The notes under the pieces were generated by a model that worked only from the letters and a program-made list of their open reading frames with translations, was not told the origin of the DNA and made no database searches. Positions 1 to 8,087 of a stretch of DNA of 64,000 bases are shown here, piece after piece (position 1 is the first letter of the stretch; each line of letters starts with the position of its first letter). The position numbers were made by a program, and so were the translations under genes. Source of the DNA: Peribacillus frigoritolerans (GTDB lineage: Bacteria; Bacillota; Bacilli; Bacillales; DSM-1321); the NCBI RefSeq assembly GCF_001636405.1, contig NZ_KV440950.1, positions 612,001 to 676,000 on the forward strand, given 5' to 3'.

Positions 1-886
1 CATATTTTTCAGCTATATTTACTTTTCACTCTTTTTGGCATTCTTTATTGGGAATGTTCAAAATAAGGTTGGATTTTTCGTATTATATTCAATCCAGCTA
101 TTGGCTACCATTGTGTCTGTCAATATTGGCTTCATCATGAAAGACCCTACCTTCTTTTCGCAATTTCCCTTTATGCTCATTTGTGTGGTAGGCGTGATCC
201 TTCTCCCTTTCAACACGTATAATCGGAACAAACGGGGTATGCTGGAAGAACAATTGGAGGATGCCCATAAACGAATATCAGAGCTTGGAAAAATGGAAGA
301 ACGTCAGCGGATTGCCCGTGACCTACATGATACACTTGGACAAAAGCTGTCTTTGATTGGCTTGAAAAGTGACCTTGCAGGGAAATTGATCGATTTGAAT
401 CCGGAGACGGCCAAGAAGGAAATCAAGGATATCCGGCAAACGGCGAGGACGGCACTCAAGGAAGTACGTGAAATGGTGTCGGAAATGCGTGGGGCGAAGC
501 TAAGCGATGAAATCATCCGGGTCAAGCAAATATTGAAAGCGGCAGAGATAGAATTCAATTTGGAAGGCACCGCGGAATTGCGGGATACCCCATTGCTGGT
601 TGAAACGGTTTTGAGCATGTGCCTGAAGGAAGCTGTGACCAATATCGTCAAGCATAGCGGTGCCGACTGCTGTAATATCGTCATCGAAGAATTACAAACA
701 GGAGTGACGATCAAAGTACAGGATAATGGAGTGGGACTTTCACATCGAGCAGAGTATATTAAAGGAAATGGACTTCAAGGAATGAAAGAAAGGCTCGAAT
801 TCGTTAATGGCAGCCTGGATATTAAATCAACAGATGGAACGACACTGTATATAAGGGTTCCGAATGCTATAAAAAATAATGGATAG
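1..886 (+). CDS. desK: DesK-like sensor histidine kinase (5' end cut by window)
   Basis: Membrane-bound NarL-type (HisKA_3) histidine kinase, the cold/lipid-order sensor that pairs with DesR to control fatty acid desaturation in Bacillus. The frame is open from base 2, so the start lies outside the window and about 295 residues are visible. Two hydrophobic stretches come first, then a short coiled linker and the HisKA_3 box 'ERQRIARDLHDTLGQ' with the phospho-acceptor His at codon 326-328. The ATPase part shows 'DNGVGL' and 'GNGLQGMKERL'. The stop lies 12 nt before the TTG start of desR, so the two are co-transcribed. Assignment as DesK rather than another DegS/LiaS-type kinase rests largely on the very DesR-like partner. 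Confidence 0.85.
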   Translation, partial: IFFSYIYFSLFLAFFIGNVQNKVGFFVLYSIQLLATIVSVNIGFIMKDPTFFSQFPFMLICVVGVILLPFNTYNRNKRGMLEEQLEDAHKRISELGKMEERQRIARDLHDTLGQKLSLIGLKSDLAGKLIDLNPETAKKEIKDIRQTARTALKEVREMVSEMRGAKLSDEIIRVKQILKAAEIEFNLEGTAELRDTPLLVETVLSMCLKEAVTNIVKHSGADCCNIVIEELQTGVTIKVQDNGVGLSHRAEYIKGNGLQGMKERLEFVNGSLDIKSTDGTTLYIRVPNAIKNNG

Positions 887-898
887 GTGGGATTAACC

Positions 899-1507
899 TT
901 GATTCGAATCGTAATTGCCGAAGATCAGCGGATGCTGCTTGGCGCTTTAGGTTCCATCCTTGATTTGGAAAGTGACATGGAAGTTGTCGGAAAAGCGAGC
1001 AATGGGGAAGAAGCAATGAATCTCGTCAATCAATTAAAGCCGGATATCTGCATAACCGATATTGAAATGCCAGTTAAAACCGGGCTTGATGTAGCGGAGG
1101 AGATCAAGGATCAGGGCCACCAATGCAAAGTCATCATTTTGACCACCTTTGCACGTCCTGGGTATTTTGAAAGAGCAAGAAAGGCCGAGGTAGGCGGATA
1201 TCTTCTCAAGGATAGCCCAAGTGAGGAACTGGCGAACTCGATTCGTGTCATCATGGATGGGCGGCGCATTTATGCTCCTGAGCTGGTGGATATGGCTTTC
1301 GAAGAAGAAAACCCTTTGACTGAAAGGGAGAGCCAAGTGCTCAAATTGATCGCAGATGGTAAGACCACAAAGGAAATCGCAAGCCAGCTTTATCTGACCA
1401 ATGGAACGGTCCGTAATTATATATCGGTCATCCTTGATAAATTGGATGTGAGCAACCGCGTTGAAGCGATCGTAAAATTCAAGGAAAAGGGCTGGTCAAA
1501 GGATTGA
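899..1507 (+). CDS. desR: DesR response regulator, NarL/LuxR family
   Basis: Cytoplasmic response regulator of the desaturase pathway. The receiver domain covers residues 1-120 with acidic pocket E8-D9 and phospho-acceptor D54 in 'CITDIEMP'. A LuxR-type helix-turn-helix follows ('LTERESQVLKLIADGKTTKE'). The protein follows B. subtilis DesR closely from 'IAEDQRMLLGALGS' through 'FARPGYF' to the C-terminus. I chose the TTG at 899 because AGGTGGG lies 8 nt upstream and the product then starts MIRIVIAEDQ, matching DesR; an upstream GTG at 887 lacks a ribosome site. The target gene des is not in the window. Confidence 0.9.
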   Translation: MIRIVIAEDQRMLLGALGSILDLESDMEVVGKASNGEEAMNLVNQLKPDICITDIEMPVKTGLDVAEEIKDQGHQCKVIILTTFARPGYFERARKAEVGGYLLKDSPSEELANSIRVIMDGRRIYAPELVDMAFEEENPLTERESQVLKLIADGKTTKEIASQLYLTNGTVRNYISVILDKLDVSNRVEAIVKFKEKGWSKD

Positions 1508-1610
1508 ACAAAGCGTAAATCCCTGGAGGCTTTGCAAATCAAAAAAGCACTGTGTCAGGATTGAATTATGGTATATTAATTTCTATTACATAAGGAAAGG
1601 GGTGACCATT

Positions 1611-2132
1611 ATGCAAAAGGCTACATTTGCTGGAGGCTGTTTCTGGTGCATGGTGACACCATTTGAAGAACAACCGGGGATTGGGGGAATCGTATCCGGT
1701 TATACGGGAGGACATGTTGAAAACCCGACTTACGAGGAAGTGAAGACGGGAACTACGGGGCATTATGAAGTCGTGGAAATCACTTTCGATCCTCAGTTAT
1801 TTCCTTATGAAAGATTGCTGGAACTATATTGGCAGCAAATCGATCCAACCGACGATGGCGGTCAATTCCATGATAGAGGAAGCCAATATCGGACGGCCAT
1901 CTTCTATCATGATGAAGCTCAAGAAAAACTGGCCCTTGAAGCGAAAGAAAAGGTAGCGGCCAGCGGGAAGTTCCAGAAACCAATCGTAACGGAAATCCTT
2001 CCGGCCCAAACCTTTTACCCTGCCGAAGAGTACCATCAGGGCTATCATAAAAAAAACAAAGATGATTATAAAGCGGACCGTGCGAAATCGGGACGCGATG
2101 AATTCATTGGCCAGCATTGGAACGGTGAATGA
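1611..2132 (+). CDS. msrA: Peptide-methionine (S)-S-oxide reductase MsrA
   Basis: Reduces methionine-S-sulfoxide in proteins and as the free amino acid, a cytosolic oxidative-damage repair enzyme. The catalytic motif 'GGCFWCM' places the nucleophilic Cys at residue 10. Other family signatures are 'GYTGG', 'TGHYEVVEITFDP' and 'FHDRGSQYR'. Length of 173 residues is normal for a stand-alone MsrA. The ATG at 1611 is preceded by AAGGGGTG 7-8 nt upstream; an upstream in-frame GTG at 1602 overlaps that ribosome site and is less likely. It is monocistronic here, followed by its own terminator; no msrB partner is adjacent. Confidence 0.95.
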   Translation: MQKATFAGGCFWCMVTPFEEQPGIGGIVSGYTGGHVENPTYEEVKTGTTGHYEVVEITFDPQLFPYERLLELYWQQIDPTDDGGQFHDRGSQYRTAIFYHDEAQEKLALEAKEKVAASGKFQKPIVTEILPAQTFYPAEEYHQGYHKKNKDDYKADRAKSGRDEFIGQHWNGE

Positions 2133-2136
2133 AATG

Positions 2137-2168
2137 GATCGGGTGTGTTTTCACATCCGGTTCTTTTT
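2137..2168 (+). terminator. Intrinsic terminator after msrA
   Basis: Stem CGGGTGTG (2140-2147) pairs with CACATCCG (2152-2159) with one G-U pair and a 4-nt loop, followed by TTCTTTTTATT. Confidence 0.75.
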
Positions 2169-2290
2169 ATTGTCCTTTTAAAGGTACAAAAATTAAATTC
2201 ATCATTTCAGCGGATTTTTATGCGGAGGGGTCAATTTCTCATGATATTTTCATATTTCTTCAGTACACTAAGGGGTAGGTGGTGATGATC

Positions 2291-2986
2291 ATGAATAAGA
2301 GAATTTTAATAATAGAAGATGAAGAAAAAATAGCAAGGGTCCTTCAGCTGGAACTTAATCATGAGGGTTATCAAACAGAATCGGCATTTACGGGAAAGGC
2401 AGGTCTGGAAAGGGCGGAAGCCGAAGAGTGGGATTTAATCTTATTGGATGTGATGCTGCCCGAGTTGAATGGCATAGAGGTACTTAGGCGTTACCGGAAA
2501 AAGAATGGATCGACACCGGTCATCCTTCTGACCGCAAGGGATGCTGTGCCAGACAAGGTGAATGGCCTGGATCATGGCGCGAATGATTATGTAACGAAGC
2601 CGTTTGAAATTGAAGAGCTGCTGGCACGGATCCGTGCTTGTTTTCGTACCAATGTAAGGGAGAGCCAATCAGAAGGGGAAGCGGATGAACTGAAGATCCA
2701 TGATCTGAAGCTGAACCTTGGCACTAGGGATATTCACAGGCAAGGCAATAGGATTGAGCTGACTTCACGCGAATTCGATTTGCTGGTTTATCTTTTGCAA
2801 AATAAAAATCAAGTACTTTCAAGGGAGCAAATCCTGACACATGTATGGGGATATGACTTTGCAGGGGATACGAATGTGGTTGATGTGTATATCCGTTATT
2901 TGCGCAAAAAGATAGATTATCCCTTTGAGCTGCAGCTCATCCATACTTACCGCGGGGTAGGTTACAGCCTGAAGGAGCCAGTATGA
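2291..2986 (+). CDS. ykoG: YkoG-like OmpR-family response regulator
   Basis: DNA-binding response regulator. The N-terminal receiver domain has the acidic residues 'EDEEK' and phospho-acceptor D53 in 'LILLDVMLP'; 'LLTARD' and 'YVTKPF' mark the signalling Thr and Lys. A C-terminal winged helix (about residues 130-230) carries 'LTSREFDLLVYLL' and 'DTNVVDVYIRYLRKK'. It is most like B. subtilis YkoG, and the following kinase and PepSY genes reproduce the ykoG-ykoH-ykoI order. The ATG at 2291 has AGGTGGTG 6 nt upstream. The stop overlaps the kinase start by 4 nt (ATGA), implying translational coupling. Its signal is not evident from sequence. Confidence 0.87.
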   Translation: MNKRILIIEDEEKIARVLQLELNHEGYQTESAFTGKAGLERAEAEEWDLILLDVMLPELNGIEVLRRYRKKNGSTPVILLTARDAVPDKVNGLDHGANDYVTKPFEIEELLARIRACFRTNVRESQSEGEADELKIHDLKLNLGTRDIHRQGNRIELTSREFDLLVYLLQNKNQVLSREQILTHVWGYDFAGDTNVVDVYIRYLRKKIDYPFELQLIHTYRGVGYSLKEPV

Positions 2987-4338
2987 AGATTCGGACGAAA
3001 ATCCAATCGTATTCCAGTCTTTTTTTAAGCGTCATGCTCATATTGTTGAGTATCATCGTTTTAATCGCCTTCCTTTGGATATCGTTAGAGAGGGAACGGG
3101 ATCTGCTTGAAGATCAAGCTTCATTAATCGAAGAAAATATCCTGACGAAAGATTTGATTTCCGGTGATTCCGATTTAATGGAACCGTATATCCCGGACGA
3201 TGGAATGGTCCGGATATTCGACATGGATGGAAGGCTGGTTAAATCATTTACGGATGAAGAGGACCTCAAGGGGCTTGCGGTTAAATCCATTAACGAGAAA
3301 GGATATGATTTTGCCAAAGCTGACGGTGAATATGTATTGACCTACCGTTATCCTTATCCTGATGAGGGGAAGAAACTGGGGATGATCGAGGTCACACAGC
3401 CGCAGGATACCCTCCTTGATAATTTATCGACGCTTGCCCTCGTTTTGGGCGGTGCATCCCTTTTTGTCATTCTGTTATCGATTCTTGCCGGTAAGTGGCT
3501 GGCCAACCTGATCCTCAAACCGATATCGGTCATGAGCGGAACGATGAAGGATATTGAGAAAAGCGGGGAATTCAAACGAATACCGCTATCGGATCAATCG
3601 AAGGACGAGCTGCAGGTGATGGGAGCGGCATTCAACAGGATGATGGAAAGGCTGGAGCGGAATTATAACCAACAGCAGCAATTCCTTTCAGATGCCTCAC
3701 ATGAATTGAAAACACCGATTACGGTCATCGAAAGCTACTCCTCTCTACTGAAACGCTGGGGAATGAAGGATCAGGCGATTCAGGAAGAGGCAGTGGAGGC
3801 AATCCATCATGAAGCCGTCCGGATGAAAAAACTGACGGAACATCTTCTGCAGTCAGCTTCCCAAACGGAACCTTCAGAAGATGTGGAAGGGAAAATAGAA
3901 CTCATTTCGTTTTGTGAAGGGATTGCCCAAACATTCAGAAGGACGGGAAATCGTGAAATAACGATAGAGTCAGAGTTTAAGGAAATCTATGCAATGACCA
4001 TTTCCAGTAAGCTTGAACAGGTGATAGTCATCCTATTGGACAATGCAATGAAATATAGTGAATCAAGTATACAGATCATGATAAAACGGCAGGATAATGA
4101 AATTGTCATCGGTGTGAAAGATCACGGCGGAGGGATATCACCAGAACATCTCCCACATGTATTTGACCGTTTTTATCGCGTTGATTCATCAAGGGCAAGG
4201 AAAACGGGAGGCAATGGACTCGGGCTATCCATCGCCCGGACGCTTGTAGAGTCATTCGACGGTAAATTGGAGATTCAAAGCGAGGTGGGAGAGGGAACGT
4301 TGGTGACTCTTACTCTTTCTCATCAAATTCTAATCTAA
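2983..4338 (+). CDS. ykoH: YkoH-like sensor histidine kinase
   Basis: Classical membrane histidine kinase of 451 residues. TM1 lies at about 12-34, an extracellular sensor region of about 115 residues follows, then TM2 at about 150-172 and a HAMP linker. The dimerisation/phospho-acceptor box is 'FLSDASHELKTPITVIES' with His240. ATP-binding motifs are 'LDNAMKYS', 'DHGGGI' and 'GGNGLGLSIA'. It starts inside the stop of the response regulator gene and is followed 64 nt later by a secreted PepSY protein, which may modulate the sensor as proposed for PepSY proteins next to such kinases. The ligand is unknown. Confidence 0.87.
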   Translation: MKIRTKIQSYSSLFLSVMLILLSIIVLIAFLWISLERERDLLEDQASLIEENILTKDLISGDSDLMEPYIPDDGMVRIFDMDGRLVKSFTDEEDLKGLAVKSINEKGYDFAKADGEYVLTYRYPYPDEGKKLGMIEVTQPQDTLLDNLSTLALVLGGASLFVILLSILAGKWLANLILKPISVMSGTMKDIEKSGEFKRIPLSDQSKDELQVMGAAFNRMMERLERNYNQQQQFLSDASHELKTPITVIESYSSLLKRWGMKDQAIQEEAVEAIHHEAVRMKKLTEHLLQSASQTEPSEDVEGKIELISFCEGIAQTFRRTGNREITIESEFKEIYAMTISSKLEQVIVILLDNAMKYSESSIQIMIKRQDNEIVIGVKDHGGGISPEHLPHVFDRFYRVDSSRARKTGGNGLGLSIARTLVESFDGKLEIQSEVGEGTLVTLTLSHQILI

Positions 4339-4402
4339 CGCTCATGTTCATTTCATGAAGGGTGCTTATTATAAGGGTAACAACTTAAAGGAGGAATCAT
4401 TC

Positions 4403-4951
4403 ATGAAAAAACAGTGGAGTACGATTAAAGAAGGGATCATTCAAAGGAAAAAGGTAATCATGACAGTGTCCATAGCGTCCGTATTGCTTTTCGGCGGTGC
4501 TGCTGGAACGGCGGTATATGCAGTCAATAAGGGGAACCTTTCCGAGGATGAGGCTATCAAAATGATTTCAGAAAAACTAGGCGGGGAAGTTACTCAATTT
4601 GAAAAGGATTGGGACCAGCCGATGACCTATGAAATGACCGTAAAAACGAAAGAAGGCTATCAGGACGTTGACGTTGATGCTGAAAAAGGAGAGATTCTTT
4701 CTCAGGAGATGGAAGACGGTGACGATGAGGATATGAGCATACAACAAGCCGTGGAAAATGCAAAAGTCAGCAGAGATCAAGCTGAAAAGATTGCCTTGAA
4801 AGCGGTGGATGGTCAAGTAACGGATATGGAGCTGGATTCAGAGAATGGCACCCTTGTGTACGAGCTGGAAATAAAACAAGAACTAAAGGAATATGATGTA
4901 GTGGTGGATGCCACCACGGGAAAAGTATTGAAAAACCAATTGGATGATTAA
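4403..4951 (+). CDS. ykoI: Membrane-anchored double PepSY protein (YkoI-like)
   Basis: A 182-residue protein with one N-terminal membrane anchor ('VLLFGGAAGTAVYAV', about residues 20-35) and two extracellular PepSY repeats of about 60 residues: the first from 'LSEDEAIKMISEKLGG', the second from 'VSRDQAEKIALKAVDG'. The acidic tail 'VDATTGKVLKNQLDD' is typical of the fold. PepSY domains are thought to inhibit peptidases or modulate sensors at the cell surface; a role with the upstream YkoH kinase is inferred from operon position. The ATG at 4403 has an excellent AAAGGAGG 11-12 nt upstream. An intrinsic terminator ends the operon. Confidence 0.85.
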   Translation: MKKQWSTIKEGIIQRKKVIMTVSIASVLLFGGAAGTAVYAVNKGNLSEDEAIKMISEKLGGEVTQFEKDWDQPMTYEMTVKTKEGYQDVDVDAEKGEILSQEMEDGDDEDMSIQQAVENAKVSRDQAEKIALKAVDGQVTDMELDSENGTLVYELEIKQELKEYDVVVDATTGKVLKNQLDD

Positions 4952-5002
4952 TCATATGTCATGTCGACAGTAATCCATGATATATGGAGATTGAAATGTA
5001 TG

Positions 5003-5038
5003 AAAGGATTTGCCGGGAGGCAGATCCTTTTTTTATTT
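5003..5038 (+). terminator. Intrinsic terminator of the ykoGHI operon
   Basis: Stem AAAGGATTTGCC (5003-5014) with GGCAGATCCTTT (5019-5030), loop GGGA, followed by a T-rich run. Confidence 0.85.
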
Positions 5039-5201
5039 GCCAAGCTAGTTGGGGAAGTGAAGCTTCCGAATCCTTAACAATATATTAGTTCCTGGCTGCA
5101 GCATTGTTGGGAGATGGGCTGTTTATACATATTAAGAAGGAATTGAAAAGAAGAATCGCGAATAGGGGCATTAAGGAATCATATACAATGGAGGAATGAC
5201 A

Positions 5202-5684
5202 ATGGGAAATTTGGAAATGGCCCTGCACTTAAGGGAAAAGAAAGAACTCGAAAAATCCAATCGTATATTGATGGATCTCGCAAAGCAAAATCCCGGTGAT
5301 GCAGTCATACAGTATCAGTGTGCCTGGAGTTTGGATATTCTCGGACTTGAGGTAAAGGCGGTGCCCTATTATGAAGCGGCACTCGAATTAGGGTTGCCGG
5401 AGGAGGATGCAAAAGGGGCCTACCTCGGGTTGGGGAGCACATATCGCACCATAGGGGAATATGAAAAATCAAGACGGACATTGGAATCCGGACTGGCGAA
5501 GTTTCCTGGGGATAAGGCTTTATCGGTATTCAGGGCCATGGCATTTTATAATTTGGGCCAACATGATCTTGCGATGGAATCTCTTTTGAAGATCATTGCC
5601 GAAACCTCGAGGGATCAAGAAATACAATCTTATGCTAAGGCTATAGAATTTTATAGTGATAAACTGGATAAAGTTTTCACATAA
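5202..5684 (+). CDS. Tetratricopeptide repeat protein (TPR_5 type)
   Basis: A soluble 160-residue helical protein without signal peptide. At least three TPR-like helix pairs are visible: residues about 5-35 ('HLREKKELEKSNRILMDLA'), 40-75 ('YQCAWSLDILGLEVKAVPYY') and 85-150 ('YLGLGSTYRTIGEYEKSRRT', 'FRAMAFYNLGQHDLAMESLL'). Such proteins act as protein-protein adaptors; no partner can be read here. ATG 5202 is preferred over ATG 5196 because GGAGG (5190-5194) is 7 nt from the former. The gene is isolated, with the DnaA-box-rich gap directly downstream. Confidence 0.8.
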   Translation: MGNLEMALHLREKKELEKSNRILMDLAKQNPGDAVIQYQCAWSLDILGLEVKAVPYYEAALELGLPEEDAKGAYLGLGSTYRTIGEYEKSRRTLESGLAKFPGDKALSVFRAMAFYNLGQHDLAMESLLKIIAETSRDQEIQSYAKAIEFYSDKLDKVFT

Positions 5685-5703
5685 AATCGTGCTCATCCCC
5701 AAA

Positions 5704-5878
5704 CTATCCACAAACCTGTATAAAACCAGTCATTTTTACATAGCCGAAATGAATGAATCAACAAATTTGAGGTGGAAATTCTTGCTTTTGCCACTTTTAC
5801 GGATAAATGAATGTGGATAACCTCGGATTGTGGATAACTTTCCGGTGTTATTCACTACTTTTCCACAGGTAATCCACA
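5704..5878. promoter_or_regulatory. Cluster of six DnaA-box-like 9-mers
   Basis: Consensus DnaA box is TTATnCACA. Two perfect TTATCCACA sites are on the minus strand (5812-5820 and 5829-5837, 17 nt centre to centre). One-mismatch sites are on the plus strand at 5704-5712 (CTATCCACA), 5848-5856 (TTATTCACT), 5859-5867 (TTTTCCACA) and 5870-5878 (TAATCCACA). Six boxes in 175 bp of non-coding DNA between two convergent genes is far above chance. No dnaA, dnaN or DUE-like layout is nearby, so this is more like the DnaA-box clusters found away from oriC in B. subtilis than an origin. Confidence 0.7.
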
Positions 5879-5911
5879 TATTCACCTTTAATATGAAAAA
5901 AACACTGGCGA

Positions 5912-7807
5912 TTAAGTCTCCAGGAATTTTTTATTGTAATGACTTAAGGCTAAAAGGGGATAAATATAGCGATAGCTATGATAATGGATATACAAAAAAT
6001 CCGCCATTCCCTGGCCTGCAGGATAATCATTGGTCCAGCTTTCTTGTTGACCTGCACGGATGAGGTAGGCAATGCCTTTTTCAATCTCGGCTGTCGGCTT
6101 TTCTGATGCCGATATCAACGCATCCACAGCCCAGGCTGTATGTGTCAGTGTGCTTGTTCCGAGGGGGATATATCGTTGCTTGATATCACTGTAACAAGAT
6201 TCACCCCAGCCGCCATCTTCATTTTGAATTTTCTTCAACCAAGTTAAGGCTTTTTGGATGGATGGATGTCCGGTGGCTTGCCCTGCTGCCTTCATGCCGG
6301 TCAGTGCAGACCATGTGCCATATAGATAGCAGATGCCCCAGCGCCCATACCAGGAGCCATCATGCTTCTGGTCTTCCAATAGCCAATCCACCGCTCTTTT
6401 ACTGACTTCTTCCGGCTTTTTCATATTTGTATAGTTCCCCAGGAATTCCAGCGTCCTTCCTGTCAGATCAGCGGTGGAAGGGTCAGTCAGGAGATATTTC
6501 GAACCCTCTATAGGAAGAAGCTGCAGCCATTTATGGTCGTTATTCCGTTCGAAGGCTGGAAATCCACCATCATCATTTTGCATGGAAATCGTGAAGGTGA
6601 CACCGCGCTGCCAGCTGTCCCGATTATCCGGTTTCGCTTGCAATTGCTTAGCCAGCGCCCGCAGTGACGCGGTCGTATCATCGACATCCGGATTCATGGT
6701 ATTCAAATCCGAGAACCCCCAGCCGCCAGGAATTGCATCAGGATTATGGATCAGCCAATCTCCATACATATAATGCTGGCGTGACAGTAAGTACTGATTG
6801 GCGGCCTTGACCGTTTTGTCTTTGAAAGGCATTCCCGCTTCTTGAAGGGCGTAGCTTATTAAGGAGGTATTCCAAACATGGGGCGTCGTGAACTGGATAT
6901 GTGTGTGTCCCTCAATGGAGCAGGCCATCCCCTTCAGACCGGCAATGGCCTTTAGAATCACTGGATCTCTTTTCGAATATCCAATTGAAAGGAGGGCAAA
7001 GATCATGAAAAAGGTAGAGCCGAAATAATTGTACAGTGTCCCGTCTGGTTCCAGCCTGTCAAGCATGAACCTTTTCGTTGAATCCAAGGCCAAGGAATGC
7101 AAATAATCCGGATAACCAATCAAGGTTTTGACGCCTGTTTGAAGTTTGGAGAAGAAGGAACGATATTCTTTGGTACGGTATTCTTCCCACACTTGCTCTT
7201 CGGAACTGTCCTCCCTTGTTTGGAATAAATCTTTTAAACTTGGCGTGTCCGGGGTCGTGATCTGAAACTTTTTATGGCCCAGCAATAGCAATGGAATCAT
7301 ATTGACCCGCCCATAAACGGAAAGGTCATAAATGCTGACGAAAAAGGTCGGAGGCAGTAAGACCACTTCGAGTGGAATGGGGAATAGGCGCGGCCATTGA
7401 TATTGTCCGGTGACAGTAAGCATCATTTTCGTTAACATTTTGGCCTGTTTGATGCCGCCCTTGGAAAGAATGAATTGTTTGGCTTTCCTCATATGTGGAT
7501 GATTCTTATTGCGGAGTCCGCTAAAAAGAAGGCCATAGTAAGCCTCGATCGTAACCGTAACATTGCCGTCCTTCTCATCTTGGAATAGTTTCCATGACCC
7601 GTTTTCCGTTTGCTTGCTTTCGATTCTTTTTACTAAAGCCTCTATAAGAGGAGTATCTTCCATATCTAGAATTTTCAATAATATGATCATATAGGCATCT
7701 GCTGTTATCCCGGTGTCAAAGGGATAATTCCACGAACCATCAGCGGATTGGTCTTGTTTCAAGCGATGAACAAGGCGATTGATTTCCGATTGTACATCTT
7801 GGTTCAA
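5912..7807 (-). CDS. sqhC: Squalene-hopene / sporulenol-type terpene cyclase
   Basis: Class II triterpene cyclase of 631 residues, the normal length. The protonating motif D-V-D-D-T lies at residues 374-378, the same numbering as the DXDD motif of Alicyclobacillus squalene-hopene cyclase. QW-type repeats occur along the chain, such as 'QDQSADGSW', 'QNDDGGF', 'QKHDGSWYGRWG' and 'QNEDGGWGE'. In B. subtilis the orthologue SqhC makes sporulenol from tetraprenyl-beta-curcumene; which substrate is used here cannot be decided from sequence. Start chosen at TTG 7807, as AGAGGAGG lies directly upstream and the product begins near the family N-terminus; an ATG at 7873 has no ribosome site. No squalene synthase gene is adjacent. 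Confidence 0.9.
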   Translation of the reverse strand: MNQDVQSEINRLVHRLKQDQSADGSWNYPFDTGITADAYMIILLKILDMEDTPLIEALVKRIESKQTENGSWKLFQDEKDGNVTVTIEAYYGLLFSGLRNKNHPHMRKAKQFILSKGGIKQAKMLTKMMLTVTGQYQWPRLFPIPLEVVLLPPTFFVSIYDLSVYGRVNMIPLLLLGHKKFQITTPDTPSLKDLFQTREDSSEEQVWEEYRTKEYRSFFSKLQTGVKTLIGYPDYLHSLALDSTKRFMLDRLEPDGTLYNYFGSTFFMIFALLSIGYSKRDPVILKAIAGLKGMACSIEGHTHIQFTTPHVWNTSLISYALQEAGMPFKDKTVKAANQYLLSRQHYMYGDWLIHNPDAIPGGWGFSDLNTMNPDVDDTTASLRALAKQLQAKPDNRDSWQRGVTFTISMQNDDGGFPAFERNNDHKWLQLLPIEGSKYLLTDPSTADLTGRTLEFLGNYTNMKKPEEVSKRAVDWLLEDQKHDGSWYGRWGICYLYGTWSALTGMKAAGQATGHPSIQKALTWLKKIQNEDGGWGESCYSDIKQRYIPLGTSTLTHTAWAVDALISASEKPTAEIEKGIAYLIRAGQQESWTNDYPAGQGMADFLYIHYHSYRYIYPLLALSHYNKKFLET

Positions 7808-8003
7808 TGACTTTCCTCCTCTAAAAACACATTTCCGTTTATATGTATATTCAAAACTTGTCGTTGCATTCAAGAAATCATGTCAGGCGCATCGATAAAG
7901 GAGGGGGGAACTAAAAACGCTTGGGCAATGAAAGCTGCCAAAGCGTCATTTGGATCCTATCAGTAGTTCGGTTTGATTCAAAGAAGGTATGCTTTTAAAT
8001 CAT

Positions 8004-8035
8004 CTAACCCGAATTATGCGAGGAATTCGGGTTAG
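8004..8035 (-). terminator. Perfect 12-bp hairpin after the Mga-like gene
   Basis: CTAACCCGAATT (8004-8015) and AATTCGGGTTAG (8024-8035) pair perfectly with an 8-nt loop. It lies 53 nt past the stop of the minus-strand regulator gene. No strong T run follows on that strand, so termination is likely but not certain. Confidence 0.5.
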
Positions 8036-8087
8036 GTATATTGCTACCAGATATACTTATTTTCTTCTACTTGAGTTCTTATGTTCA

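Noticed and set aside
5704-5878. DnaA-box cluster as the chromosomal origin
   Set aside because: No dnaA, dnaN, rpmH, gyr genes or AT-rich unwinding element close by; neighbours are a TPR gene and sqhC.
5830-6063. 77-codon plus-strand frame across the DnaA-box cluster
   Set aside because: Overlaps the end of sqhC in antisense and has no ribosome site.
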